A stretch of 64,000 nt of DNA from Sphaerisporangium perillae (GTDB taxonomy: Bacteria > Actinomycetota > Actinomycetes > Streptosporangiales > Streptosporangiaceae), in contig NZ_JALLPO010000017.1 of NCBI RefSeq assembly GCF_023276435.1, forward strand, positions 62,001-126,000. The letters run 5' to 3'. Each line of letters begins with the position of its first letter. Position 1 is the first letter of the stretch. Shown here piece after piece: positions 21,248-30,020 of this stretch. The position numbers and the translations under genes were made by a program. Below the pieces are notes generated by a model. It was given only the letters and a program-made list of their open reading frames with translations. It was not told the DNA's origin and did not search any database.

Positions 21248-21679
21248 ATGTCGTTCCTCGACAAGCTCCTGCTGTGGCTGCACATCGGCTTCGCGATCTT
21301 CGCGATCGGACCGGTGACCGGCGCCACCATGTTCACTCCGCGATACATCCGGGCCAAGGACGCCGGTGTGCTGCGCTATCTGCACCGCACCACGCGCATC
21401 TTCGGCATCCTCACCCTCGGCGTCTTCCTGTTCGGCCTCGCCCTCGGCGGCAGCGCGCTGGGCAAGCCCTACCTGTCGATCTCGATGACGCTGTTCATCG
21501 TGGCGGCGGTGCTCCTGGTCATCATCGAACGCGACCAGCGCGCCGCCGTCCGTGTGCTCGCCAACGAGACGCCCGAGGACGACGCCAAGGTCCAGACCGG
21601 CCGCATCGCCACCCTCTCCTCGATCATGGCGCTCATCTGGCTCGTGATCCTGGTGCTGATGGTCTGGTTCAACCCCTGA
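21248..21679 (+). CDS. Four-helix integral membrane protein, DUF2269-like
   Basis: The protein has 143 residues with four predicted membrane helices (about 8-28, 49-68, 75-95 and 120-141). HIGFAIFAIGPVTG in the first helix and the RYLHRTTRIFG loop resemble the DUF2269 group of small membrane proteins. Function is unknown. The ATG at 21248 was chosen because the homologous hydrophobic segment begins right there. The gene converges on metB across a terminator-like hairpin. Confidence 0.7.
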   Translation: MSFLDKLLLWLHIGFAIFAIGPVTGATMFTPRYIRAKDAGVLRYLHRTTRIFGILTLGVFLFGLALGGSALGKPYLSISMTLFIVAAVLLVIIERDQRAAVRVLANETPEDDAKVQTGRIATLSSIMALIWLVILVLMVWFNP

Positions 21680-21711
21680 CGCCGCCGGCGGCCGGCCGGG
21701 GCCGGCCGCAC

Positions 21712-21749
21712 GTGCCGAGGATCCCCTGCGGCAGAGGATCCTCCGGCAC
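21712..21749. terminator. Bidirectional terminator between convergent genes
   Basis: GTGCCGAGGATCC (21712-21724) pairs with GGATCCTCCGGCAC (21736-21749) with one bulged base, and pairing extends outward through GGCC sequences. It lies between the 143-residue membrane protein gene and the 3' end of metB, so it could stop transcription from both sides. Confidence 0.6.
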
Positions 21750-21764
21750 CGGCCGTCCAGGCCC

Positions 21765-22910
21765 CTAGGACTCCAGGGCCTGCGTCAGGTCCGCGAGCAG
21801 GTCGCCGGCCGTCTCGATGCCGACCGACAGGCGCACCAGGTCGGACGGCACCTCCAGGGGCGAGCCCGCCGCCGACGCGTGCGTCATGCGCCCGGGGTGC
21901 TCGATCAGCGACTCCACGCCGCCGAGCGACTCGCCCAGCGTGAACAGCTGGGCCCGGTCGCAGATCTCGACCGCCTCGGCCTCGCCTCCGGCGACGCGGA
22001 ACGACACCATGCCGCCGAACCGCCTCATCTGCTTGGCCGCCACCTCGTGGCCGGGGTGGCTCGCCAGCCCCGGATAGAGGACCTCGATGACCCGGGGGTG
22101 CGACAACAGCAGGTCGACGACCCGCTCCGCGTTGTCGCAGTGGCGTTCCATGCGCAGCGCCAGCGTCTTGATGCCGCGCAGCGTCAGCCAGGCGTCGAAC
22201 GGGCCCGCGATGGCCCCCATGGCGTTCTGGTGGTAGGCCAGCTCCTCGCCGAGGTCGCGGTCGCGGGCCACCAGCGCGCCGCCGACCACGTCGGAGTGCC
22301 CGCCGACGTACTTGGTGGTCGAGTGGATGACCACGTCGGCCCCGAGCGCGAGCGGCTGCTGCAGGTACGGCGAGGCGAAGGTGTTGTCCACCACCAGCCG
22401 CGCGTCCGCCTGGTGCGCGATGGAGGCCAGCGCCTCGATGTCGGCGATGTTCAGCAGCGGGTTGGTCGGGGTCTCCACCCAGATGGCCTTGGTGGTCTCG
22501 GGACGGACCGCCGCGCGCACCGCGTCCAGGTCGCCCAGCGGCACCGGGTCGAAGTGCAGGCCCCAGCGCTCCAGCACCTTGGCGAACAGCCGGTAGGTGC
22601 CGCCGTAGGCGTCGTCGGGGATGATGACGTGGTCGCCCGGCCGGCACACCGTGCGCAGCAGAGCGTCCTCGGCGGCCAGGCCGGAGGCGAACGCCAGCCC
22701 GCGCGTCCCTCCCTCGATGGCGGCCAGGCACTCCTCCAGAGCGGTCCTGGTCGGGTTGGCGGAACGGCTGTACTCGTATCCCGACCGCAAACCTCCGACG
22801 CCGTCCTGCTTGTAGGTGGACACGGCGTATATCGGGGGCACTACCGCACCGGTCTGCGGGTCGGCCTCCTGGCCTGCGTGAATGGCCAGGGTCTCAAAGC
22901 CTTCAATCAT
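21765..22910 (-). CDS. metB: Cystathionine gamma-synthase / Cys-Met metabolism PLP enzyme
   Basis: The protein has 381 residues in the Cys/Met PLP family. The PLP lysine is Lys200 in HSTTKYVGGHSD. Other signatures are SRSANPTR and WVETPTNPLLN. It joins an activated homoserine and cysteine to form cystathionine, or in reverse-transsulfuration settings can act as a gamma-lyase. The nearby cystathionine beta-synthase makes both directions possible. In Mycobacterium tuberculosis metB (Rv1079) sits two genes from cbs (Rv1077), which supports the assignment. ATG 22910 fits the family start (MIEGFETLAIHAGQ). Confidence 0.92.
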   Translation of the reverse strand: MIEGFETLAIHAGQEADPQTGAVVPPIYAVSTYKQDGVGGLRSGYEYSRSANPTRTALEECLAAIEGGTRGLAFASGLAAEDALLRTVCRPGDHVIIPDDAYGGTYRLFAKVLERWGLHFDPVPLGDLDAVRAAVRPETTKAIWVETPTNPLLNIADIEALASIAHQADARLVVDNTFASPYLQQPLALGADVVIHSTTKYVGGHSDVVGGALVARDRDLGEELAYHQNAMGAIAGPFDAWLTLRGIKTLALRMERHCDNAERVVDLLLSHPRVIEVLYPGLASHPGHEVAAKQMRRFGGMVSFRVAGGEAEAVEICDRAQLFTLGESLGGVESLIEHPGRMTHASAAGSPLEVPSDLVRLSVGIETAGDLLADLTQALES

Positions 22911-23341
22911 GGCTTCACGGTATCGCCCTTCCAGAGGACGAAACCGCACCCGGGGACTACCGCCACAGGACGAGACCGGGATCAGTCCGTCGTCCGATGG
23001 CAGCGGCCTCGCGCACCCCTAGTGTCGGCCATGAGCCTCCTCGCGGCAGGGCGCCGCGACTCCGGCTTCACCGCACGACCGGACACCCGCCTGGCGCGGG
23101 TGCGCGGGCCGGCGACACCACCTCACGGCTCCGGGCGCATGGACCCCCACCTTCACGCCCGGATGGCCCCGGCCGCACGAAAAGGGGCCCCCTACTTTCC
23201 AGGCGGGAGTCCCCGACCACGGTGGGCGCATCTCAGGGCCCGGGCCGTCAAGTACGCGGGCCCTGCCGGTCCGCCTTCGCTGAGCGTCGGCGACTCGGCC
23301 GAACGGCCGATCCCCTCGTCGCACCGGCTCGTTTAGCCTCG
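22911..23341. other. Gene-free spacer between metB and the histidine kinase gene
   Basis: This 431-base divergent spacer should hold the promoters of metB and the kinase gene. It is GC-rich and open in several frames, but the possible reading frames are low in complexity and match no family I recognise. I looked for a SAM-type riboswitch on the metB side and could not identify the conserved core. Confidence 0.5.
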
Positions 23342-24505
23342 ATGTCCGTGAGGGACAACGGACGGCTCGTCCACTGGATCCAGCGGCTCAGCGACATCTC
23401 GCTGGTCGGATTCCTGGGGTTGCTCCTTCTCGCCGACACGGCGTTGGCCGTCTCGATCCGCGGGGCGCAGTGGGCGGTCCCGTTCTGCGGGCTCATCGGC
23501 ATCGGCGCCTATCTGCTGAGGCGCCGGTTCCGCGTCCAGGGCGCCGTGCTGCTCATGACGATGTCCGCGGCGGTGTCGCTCGCCATCGCCGGGGTCGGCT
23601 CGAACGGCGCTCCAGGCTTCGCCGAGACCGGAGCCCTACTACTGATCACCGTGGGAGTCCTGCGGTGGGTCCGGCCGCTGCGGACGGCCGTGCTCCTCTC
23701 GGTGCTGTCGATGATCACCCTGGAGCTGGGGAGCGTGCGCCCCCTGGACCCGTCGTCCATCGCCTTCGGGTTCCTGATGTTCGTCGCCTGGGCCGTCGCG
23801 ATGGGCATCGGCAGCTACCTGCGCTACCAGCTCGAACGCCGCCAGGAGACCGTGGACGCCGTGCGGAGGGCCGAACGGCTCGAACTGGCCCGGGAGCTGC
23901 ACGACCTGGTCGCCCACCACATCACCGGCATCGTCGTCCAGGCGCAGGCGGCCAGGACCGTGGCCGTGCACCAGCCCGAGGCCGTCCTGCCTTCGCTGGA
24001 CGCGATCGCCGGCGCCGGGGCGGACGCGCTGACCTCCATGCGCCGCCTGGTCGGGGTCCTGCGCGCCGAGGACGACGCCTCCCGCAACGCGGGCACTACG
24101 CTCGCCGACCTGCGCGTCCTCGTCGAGCGCTTCTCGGCGGGCGGACCGCCCGTCGCCTTCGACGTGGGCCAGGGCCTGTCAGAGCTCGCACTGGCGCCCG
24201 AGGTGCTCACCACCCTGCACCGCATCCTGCAGGAGTCCCTGACGAACGTACGGCGGCACGCGCCGCACGCCGCCTGGGTGATGGCCGACCTGCGGCCGGC
24301 CGACCGGGGGGTGCTGCTCCGCGTCCGCAACCACAGGACGTCCGCGGACCCGCGCCTGTCGAGGATGGGAGGCGGGTTCGGCCTGGTGGGCATGGCCGAG
24401 CGCGTCCAGGCCCTCGGCGGGGACCTCCTCGCCGGCCCCACCCGGGACGGCGAGTGGGAGGTCCGCGCCTGGTTCCCGGTCGACCGGGCGATCACGTCGT
24501 CCTGA
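23342..24505 (+). CDS. NarL/DesK-type sensor histidine kinase, orphan
   Basis: The protein has 387 residues. Five or six membrane helices fill residues 18-160 with almost no loops, so it may sense a signal within or near the membrane. A HisKA_3 dimerisation domain follows with His187 in ELARELHDLVAHH, then a HATPase domain (EVLTTLHRILQESLTNVRRHA, GGGFGLVGMAERV). Kinases of this class normally sit beside a LuxR-type response regulator, but none is next to it: metB lies upstream on the other strand and cbs converges nine bases downstream. The partner must be elsewhere. Confidence 0.9.
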   Translation: MSVRDNGRLVHWIQRLSDISLVGFLGLLLLADTALAVSIRGAQWAVPFCGLIGIGAYLLRRRFRVQGAVLLMTMSAAVSLAIAGVGSNGAPGFAETGALLLITVGVLRWVRPLRTAVLLSVLSMITLELGSVRPLDPSSIAFGFLMFVAWAVAMGIGSYLRYQLERRQETVDAVRRAERLELARELHDLVAHHITGIVVQAQAARTVAVHQPEAVLPSLDAIAGAGADALTSMRRLVGVLRAEDDASRNAGTTLADLRVLVERFSAGGPPVAFDVGQGLSELALAPEVLTTLHRILQESLTNVRRHAPHAAWVMADLRPADRGVLLRVRNHRTSADPRLSRMGGGFGLVGMAERVQALGGDLLAGPTRDGEWEVRAWFPVDRAITSS

Positions 24506-24514
24506 GCGCGCGCC

Positions 24515-25891
24515 TCAGATGGTCGTGCTCGCGAGGAAGGCCAGCAGGTCCTGCCGGGTGATGAGGCCGATGGGCTTGCCGTCGTCGAGGACGACCGTGG
24601 CGTCGGCCTTCTCCAGCGCCTCGATGGCCACCGAGACCGGCTCGCCCGAGCCGATCATGGGGAGCGGCGCGGACATGTGCTCCTCGATGGGGTCCTCTCC
24701 CCGGACCTTGCCCCGGTAGAGCGCCTCGAGCAGGTCGCGCTCCACGATCGAGCCGATCACCTCGGCGGCCATGACCGGAGGCTCCTCCTTCATGACAGGG
24801 AGCTGCGAGACGCCGTACTCGTGCATGATCGCGATGGCCGTGCTGACCGACTCGTGCGGGTGGGTGTGCACGAACTCGGGGAGCCCCGCCGCCTTGCGGC
24901 CGAGCACGTCGCGGACATGCCCTTCCTCGCTCGAGGAGGTCAGGAAGCCGTAGTCGGCCATCCAGTCGTCGTTGAAGATCTTCGACAGATAGCCGCGCCC
25001 GCCGTCGGGCAGCAGGACGACCACGATGTCGTCGGGCCCCGCCTCGGCCGCGACCCGCAGGGCCGCCACGACCGCCATGCCGCAGGAGCCGCCGACCAGC
25101 AGGGCCTCCTCGCGCGCGAGCCGGCGGGTCATCCCGAAGGAGTCCTTGTCGGAGACCGCGATGATGCGGTCGGCGACGGTGGTGTCGTAGGTCGCGGGCC
25201 AGATGTCCTCGCCGACGCCCTCGACCAGGTAGGGCCGCCCGGAGCCGCCGGAGTAGACCGAGCCCTCAGGGTCGGCGCCGATGACCTGCACCCGGCCGCC
25301 GGAGACCTCCTTCAGGTAGCGCCCCGTGCCGCTGATCGTGCCGCCCGTGCCGACGCCCGCGACGAAGTGCGTGATGCGCCCGTCGGTCTGCTGCCAGATC
25401 TCGGGGCCGGTCGAGAGGTAGTGGCTGTTGGGGTTCTCCGGGTTGGAGTACTGGTCGGGCTTCCAGGCGTTCGGCAGCTCGCGCGCCAGCCGGTCGGAGA
25501 CCGAGTAGTAGGACTCGGGGTGGTCCGGCGAGACCGCGGTGGGGCACACCACGACCTCGGCGCCGTACGCGCGGAGCACGGCGATCTTGTCCTGGGCGAC
25601 CTTGTCCGGGACGACGAACAGGCAGCGATAGCCCCTTTCCTGGGCCACGATGGCGAGCCCGATGCCGGTGTTGCCCGATGTGGGCTCGACGATCGTGCCT
25701 CCGGGCCGTAGCGCCCCGGAGCGTTCGGCCGCCTCCACCATGCGCAGCGCGATGCGGTCCTTGACCGAGCCACCCGGGTTGAAGTACTCGACCTTGGCCA
25801 GGACCTGTGCGGATATGCCGGCCGTGACCTTGCGCAGCCGTACGAGCGGGGTGTCGCCCATGAGCTCGATGAGCGAGTCGTGTACGCGCAC
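24515..25891 (-). CDS. cbs: Cystathionine beta-synthase
   Basis: This PLP enzyme condenses serine and homocysteine to cystathionine, or acts as an O-acetylserine-type sulfhydrylase. It has 458 residues. Lys44 binds PLP in NPGGSVKDRIALRM, the loop TSGNTGIGLA is intact, and two CBS domains occupy the last 120 or so residues. The sequence closely parallels Mycobacterium tuberculosis Rv1077 (DPEGSVYSGG, LLPDGGRGYLSKIFNDDWM). GTG 25891 matches the Rv1077 N terminus. A GTG at 25903 is an alternative and would add a TTA codon. Confidence 0.95.
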   Translation of the reverse strand: MRVHDSLIELMGDTPLVRLRKVTAGISAQVLAKVEYFNPGGSVKDRIALRMVEAAERSGALRPGGTIVEPTSGNTGIGLAIVAQERGYRCLFVVPDKVAQDKIAVLRAYGAEVVVCPTAVSPDHPESYYSVSDRLARELPNAWKPDQYSNPENPNSHYLSTGPEIWQQTDGRITHFVAGVGTGGTISGTGRYLKEVSGGRVQVIGADPEGSVYSGGSGRPYLVEGVGEDIWPATYDTTVADRIIAVSDKDSFGMTRRLAREEALLVGGSCGMAVVAALRVAAEAGPDDIVVVLLPDGGRGYLSKIFNDDWMADYGFLTSSSEEGHVRDVLGRKAAGLPEFVHTHPHESVSTAIAIMHEYGVSQLPVMKEEPPVMAAEVIGSIVERDLLEALYRGKVRGEDPIEEHMSAPLPMIGSGEPVSVAIEALEKADATVVLDDGKPIGLITRQDLLAFLASTTI

Positions 25892-26174
25892 CGGGAATAA
25901 CACCTCATTTGCCGAAGCTTTGTCAGCTTGCCGATGCCGGTCCGGTGCGTGTCCGGTATCCGGCTGGTTCCAATTCCTCACCGTACCGTCACGACTACGA
26001 CTCCAGGGGACGGGCCCGCGCGAGTCGGGGGCCCCTAGGAATCGACTCGGAGGCGACCATAACGCTCGGAGTCCCGGCCGGGCCGGATCCGAGGCCGAGA
26101 ACGCGCTCCGGTGAGCACAAATCACGACGGGGAATCATCACGAAAGCAAGAGGATCCAGGAAGGGAAGGCGGAA

Positions 26175-27179
26175 GTGAACTGGACGCCCGCAACGGCACG
26201 GGCGGCTCGTCGCATCGCCACAGCGGCCGCGCTGGGCGGCGGCGGCGTGACCGCGCTCGGAGCCGCCATGTACGGTCTCCTCATCGCCGAGGCGATGCTC
26301 GCCCGTAAGATCGTCGGCCGGCCGCACGGCATGGACGGGCCCGCCTCCGATGGCATCTACGGGGAGTGGCCGAGCCACGCGGGCGAGGAGCCCGTGGTGC
26401 CGATCAGCATGGTCATGCTCGGCGATTCGACGTCCGTGGGGCTCGGGACGACCGATCCGTCCGAGACCCCCGCCGTGCTGATCGCAGGCGGCCTGGCCGC
26501 CGCCGTGGGGCGTCCGGTGCGGCTGAACGTCTTCGGCCGCTCGGGCGCGGTGTCGGCCGACCTCGGGATGCAGGTCGATCGGGCGCTCAGGGCGCGGCCC
26601 GACGTCGCGGTCATCTTCGTGGGCGCCAACGACGTGACCACCCAGACCAAGCCCGCCGACGCGGTGGGCCATCTGGGCAAGGCCGTGCGGCGGCTGCGCG
26701 AGGCCGGCGCGGAGGTCGTCGTCGGCACCTGCCCCGACCTGGGCACGATACGGCCCATCGCCCAGCCGCTCCGGTGGGTCACGCAGCGGTGGAGCCGCCA
26801 GCTCGCGGCGGCACAGACGGTCTCGGTGATCGAGGAGGGCGGGCGCACGGTGGCCTTCGCGGACATCCTCGGCCCGGAATTCGCGACATATCCGGGCGAG
26901 ATGTTCGGACCCGATAGATACCACCCATCTGTCCGAGGTTACCAACGGTCCGCTTACGTAGTGCTACCTTCTGTATGCGCCGCGTTGGGGTTGGGGCCCG
27001 AGCCAGAGCCCGAGCGCGGCGAGGGATCGCAATCGATTTACCTCGCGGCGGCCAAGGCCGCGGAGGAGCCCGGCACCGAGGTCACCGCGACCCGCGTCGC
27101 CGGCCGAGCGACCGGCCCCTACGGAAGATGGGCCACGATACTTCGCCGCCGGCCGGGGGCGATGCCTCGCAGCGCCTAG
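26175..27179 (+). CDS. SGNH/GDSL-type hydrolase, membrane-anchored or secreted
   Basis: The protein has 334 residues. An N-terminal hydrophobic segment (16-40) is a signal anchor. The SGNH blocks are present: MLGDSTSVG with nucleophile Ser85, a Gly in block II, VGANDV with Asn152, and GPDRYHPS with the Asp/His pair. These enzymes are esterases or lipases of the outer envelope. Its place beside cbs matches Rv1075c next to Rv1077 in mycobacteria, whose exported protein is of the same type. It is divergent from cbs. The GTG start is preceded by GAAGGCGGAA. Confidence 0.88.
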   Translation: MNWTPATARAARRIATAAALGGGGVTALGAAMYGLLIAEAMLARKIVGRPHGMDGPASDGIYGEWPSHAGEEPVVPISMVMLGDSTSVGLGTTDPSETPAVLIAGGLAAAVGRPVRLNVFGRSGAVSADLGMQVDRALRARPDVAVIFVGANDVTTQTKPADAVGHLGKAVRRLREAGAEVVVGTCPDLGTIRPIAQPLRWVTQRWSRQLAAAQTVSVIEEGGRTVAFADILGPEFATYPGEMFGPDRYHPSVRGYQRSAYVVLPSVCAALGLGPEPEPERGEGSQSIYLAAAKAAEEPGTEVTATRVAGRATGPYGRWATILRRRPGAMPRSA

Positions 27180-27230
27180 ATCCGGTCACCCTCCGCGACG
27201 CGGTCGTCACTCTGCCCACATTGGAGTGTA

Positions 27231-28583
27231 ATGCCCGTGATCCGGCCTCTCGCGAAACCGGCCCTGGCGCTTGCCGGGGTGCTCACCCTCGCCGGCTGCT
27301 CCAGCAGCAAGGCGGCCAGCGAGGAGACGCACCCGACCTGGCGCAACGACGAGATCAACGCCGTCAGCCGCGCCACCGTGGCCGCCGGCGTGGCCACGGT
27401 GACCTCCATGAGGACGGACGGCACGCTGGAGACCACCGCCCTCGACCTGACCAGCGGGAAGAAGCTGTGGGCCCATCCGGCCACCATCGCCGGGCGCCTG
27501 CCCGGCATGGGGGTGCAGCCCCCCGCCGCCGTCGAGACCGGCCAGGGCCAGGGCGTCATCGCGGCCATCGACCCCGCCAAGCAAGGAAAGTGGACGGCGA
27601 CCCTGGTCGCACTCGACGCGCGCACCGGGCACCGCAGATGGGCCCGCCCGGTCCACTCCACCTTCGGCCCGCAGCGGTGCGGCCCGTACATCTGCGTGTC
27701 GGAGAACACCGCGCTCGCCTCGGCCCGCATGGTCGTGCTCGACCCGCTCACCGGCAAGACCCTGTGGAAGCTCCCCGGCATCGCCGAGGTCGAGTGGTCC
27801 GACGCCGCCAGGGTCGTCATGCTGCGCATGGCCAAGCACCCCGTCCTGTCCGCCCACGACGTGAAGACCGGGGCGCAGGCGTGGCAGCTCCCGGTCGAGC
27901 AGGCGCTCAGCCCCGGCGTCGACCTGTCCGGCGGCTGGGCCTTCGGCGCCTCCGGCGGGAACCTCATCGGCTACGTCGCCCCCTACACCAACCCCAAGAA
28001 GAACAAGACCTCCTCCTTCGGCGTGTTCTCGGTGAAGCTCGCGGACGGCGCCGTCAACTGGCTGCGCCCCTCGGTCGTCCGCGTCTACCCGAGCGGGAGC
28101 CCCGGCTTCGCCCCCGTCGTGCGGCCCATCGACGAGCAGGGGCAGTACGGCGGCTTCGCCCGGCTCGACCCGGTCTCCGGGCGCGTGCTCGGGCAGATCA
28201 CCGCCGACCAGGTGCCCGGCACCGGATGGTGGCTCGCCTTCCCCGGCGACATGGCGAGGCTCGGCTTCCTCAAGCCCGGCGGCTCCGGCTCCGCGTTCGA
28301 CCTGGCCTCCGGGCAGTCCATCCCGGTCAAGGACCAGCGCGGCTGGTCGTTCTGCGTGACCGACCCCAAGCCGCTGCCGCTGGCCGACGGGGCCCAGGGC
28401 TTCTACGCGGTGGCGTCCCTGTGCGAGTTCGACCTGGCGACCGGCAAGCGCCTGTCCGGGGCCGGCGTCCCGCCCGCGTGGTTCACCGGGAGCCAGGACG
28501 GCTGGCGCCTCTGGCGTGACGACAAGGGCGCCGTGCACGCGGTCAGGGACGCGACCGGCAGCACTCCCGGCATGTACGGCTGA
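27231..28583 (+). CDS. PQQ-like beta-propeller lipoprotein
   Basis: The protein has 450 residues. The signal peptide ends in the lipobox LAGC, giving Cys23 as the lipid anchor. Residues 60-450 contain repeated blades with PQQ-like motifs (LDARTGHRRWARPV, LDPLTGKTLWKLPG, HDVKTGAQAWQLPV), so the fold is a BamB/PQQ-type propeller on the outer face of the membrane. It has no active-site residues I can identify and is more likely a binding or scaffold protein than a dehydrogenase. A 21-base-pair hairpin follows. Confidence 0.85.
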   Translation: MPVIRPLAKPALALAGVLTLAGCSSSKAASEETHPTWRNDEINAVSRATVAAGVATVTSMRTDGTLETTALDLTSGKKLWAHPATIAGRLPGMGVQPPAAVETGQGQGVIAAIDPAKQGKWTATLVALDARTGHRRWARPVHSTFGPQRCGPYICVSENTALASARMVVLDPLTGKTLWKLPGIAEVEWSDAARVVMLRMAKHPVLSAHDVKTGAQAWQLPVEQALSPGVDLSGGWAFGASGGNLIGYVAPYTNPKKNKTSSFGVFSVKLADGAVNWLRPSVVRVYPSGSPGFAPVVRPIDEQGQYGGFARLDPVSGRVLGQITADQVPGTGWWLAFPGDMARLGFLKPGGSGSAFDLASGQSIPVKDQRGWSFCVTDPKPLPLADGAQGFYAVASLCEFDLATGKRLSGAGVPPAWFTGSQDGWRLWRDDKGAVHAVRDATGSTPGMYG

Positions 28584-28611
28584 CGCCTTCGACGGGTGCC
28601 CCCGTGTGCGC

Positions 28612-28658
28612 GCGGCACACGGTTCCATGTGCTCACCGCACATGGAACCGTGTGCCGC
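28612..28658 (+). terminator. Long perfect hairpin after the propeller gene
   Basis: A 21-base perfect inverted repeat (28612-28632 and 28638-28658) encloses a five-base loop, TCACC. The stem is unusually long and only moderately GC-rich for this DNA. It lies 29 bases past the stop codon and about 100 bases before the thiolase start. A short T-containing run follows. It is probably a terminator, but it could also be a small structured RNA or a protein-binding palindrome. Confidence 0.65.
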
Positions 28659-28759
28659 CGTACATAGTTCTGTTTCCAGGCGCCCCGGGGCGTGGCAAGC
28701 GGGCTACCGCGCGGTAGCCTCCGCTGGAGGGAGCCCTGCCACGAACCCAGGAGAGCCAC

Positions 28760-29980
28760 ATGCCCGAGGCAGTAATCGTCGCGACGGCACGTTCGCCGAT
28801 CGGCCGAGCCTTCAAGGGGTCGCTCAAGGACATCCGTCCCGACGACCTCACCGTACAGATGATCAGAGCCGCGCTGGACAAGGTCCCGCAGCTCGACCCC
28901 AACGACGTCGACGACCTGATGCTGGGCTGCGGCCTGCCGGGCGGCGAGCAGGGGTTCAACATGGGCCGCGTGGTCTCCGTGCTGCTCGGCCTGGACGGCG
29001 TCCCCGGCACCACGGTCACCCGCTACTGCTCGTCGTCGCTGCAGACGACCCGCATGGCCTTCCACGCCATCAAGGCGGGTGAGGGGGACGTGTTCATTTC
29101 GGCCGGCGTCGAGTGCGTCTCCCGCTTCGTCAAGGGCAACTCCGACTCGCTGCCCGACACCACCAACCCCCTGTTCCTCGACGCCAAGACCCGCACGGAC
29201 GCGGGCGCCCAGGGCGGCACCCCCACCTGGCACGACCCGCGCCAGGAGGGCTCGCTGCCCGACGTCTACATCGCGATGGGCCAGACCGCGGAGAACGTCG
29301 CCGGCCTCCGGGGCGTGAGCCGGCAGGAGCAGGACGAGTTCGGCGTCCGGTCGCAGAACCTCGCGGAGAAGGCCCTCGCCAACGGGTTCTGGGAGCAGGA
29401 CATCACCCCGGTCACCCTCCCCGACGGCACCATCGTCAGCAAGGACGACGGCCCGAGGCCCGGCACGACCTACGAGGCCGTCTCCCAGCTCAAGCCGGTG
29501 TTCCGGCCCGACGGCACCGTCACCGCCGGCAACTGCTGCCCGCTCAACGACGGCGGCGCCGCGGTGATCGTGATGAGCGACGTGAAGGCGGCCGAGCTCG
29601 GCATCACGCCGCTGGCCCGCATCGTGTCGACCGGCGTCACCGGCCTGTCCCCCGAGATCATGGGCCTCGGCCCGGTCGAGGCGTCCCGGCAGGCGCTGCG
29701 CCGGGCCGGCATGTCGATCTCCGACGTCGACCTCGTCGAGATCAACGAGGCCTTCGCCGCCCAGGTGATCCCGTCCTACCAGGAGCTCGGCATCGACCTC
29801 GACCGGCTCAACGTCAACGGGGGCGCGATCGCCGTCGGGCACCCGTTCGGCATGACGGGCGCCCGGATCACCTCCACCCTGCTCAACGGCCTGCGCTTCC
29901 ACGACAAGTCGATCGGCCTTGAGACCATGTGCGTCGGCGGCGGCCAGGGCATGGCCATGGTGCTGGAGCGCCTCGGCTGA
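28760..29980 (+). CDS. Acetyl-CoA C-acyltransferase (thiolase)
   Basis: The protein has 406 residues. The nucleophile is Cys90 in TVTRYCSSSLQT. The catalytic His lies in AVGHPFGMTGARI, and the second Cys in CVGGGQGMAM. NEAFAAQV is also canonical. It cleaves or forms 3-ketoacyl-CoA. The M. tuberculosis gene at the same place relative to cbs, Rv1074c, is fadA3, which suggests a beta-oxidation role. GAG(AGCC) and CAGGAG lie before the ATG. Its end abuts a 10-base tandem repeat. Confidence 0.94.
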   Translation: MPEAVIVATARSPIGRAFKGSLKDIRPDDLTVQMIRAALDKVPQLDPNDVDDLMLGCGLPGGEQGFNMGRVVSVLLGLDGVPGTTVTRYCSSSLQTTRMAFHAIKAGEGDVFISAGVECVSRFVKGNSDSLPDTTNPLFLDAKTRTDAGAQGGTPTWHDPRQEGSLPDVYIAMGQTAENVAGLRGVSRQEQDEFGVRSQNLAEKALANGFWEQDITPVTLPDGTIVSKDDGPRPGTTYEAVSQLKPVFRPDGTVTAGNCCPLNDGGAAVIVMSDVKAAELGITPLARIVSTGVTGLSPEIMGLGPVEASRQALRRAGMSISDVDLVEINEAFAAQVIPSYQELGIDLDRLNVNGGAIAVGHPFGMTGARITSTLLNGLRFHDKSIGLETMCVGGGQGMAMVLERLG

Positions 29981-30020
29981 CCGTTCCCAGCCGTTCCTAG
30001 CCGTTCCTAGCCGTTCCTAG
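29981..30020. repeat. Four tandem copies of a 10-base unit
   Basis: CCGTTCCTAG occurs three times after one variant copy (CCGTTCCCAG), followed by a partial fifth unit. It lies between the stop codons of two convergent genes, and the TAG stop of the F420-type gene falls inside the last full copy. Copy number may vary between strains. Confidence 0.9.

Noticed and set aside
22997-23341. An N-terminal extension of the orphan histidine kinase
   Set aside because: About 115 extra residues would be Arg/Pro/Gly-rich with no domain. The hydrophobic sensor region begins soon after the ATG at 23342.
22911-23341. A SAM-type riboswitch upstream of metB
   Set aside because: I could not find the conserved core or a convincing multi-stem junction by eye. 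A covariance search would be needed to support it.
27231-28583. A PQQ-dependent dehydrogenase
   Set aside because: It has propeller repeats but no PQQ-binding disulfide or catalytic Asp context that I can identify, and it carries a lipobox, so it is called only a propeller lipoprotein.
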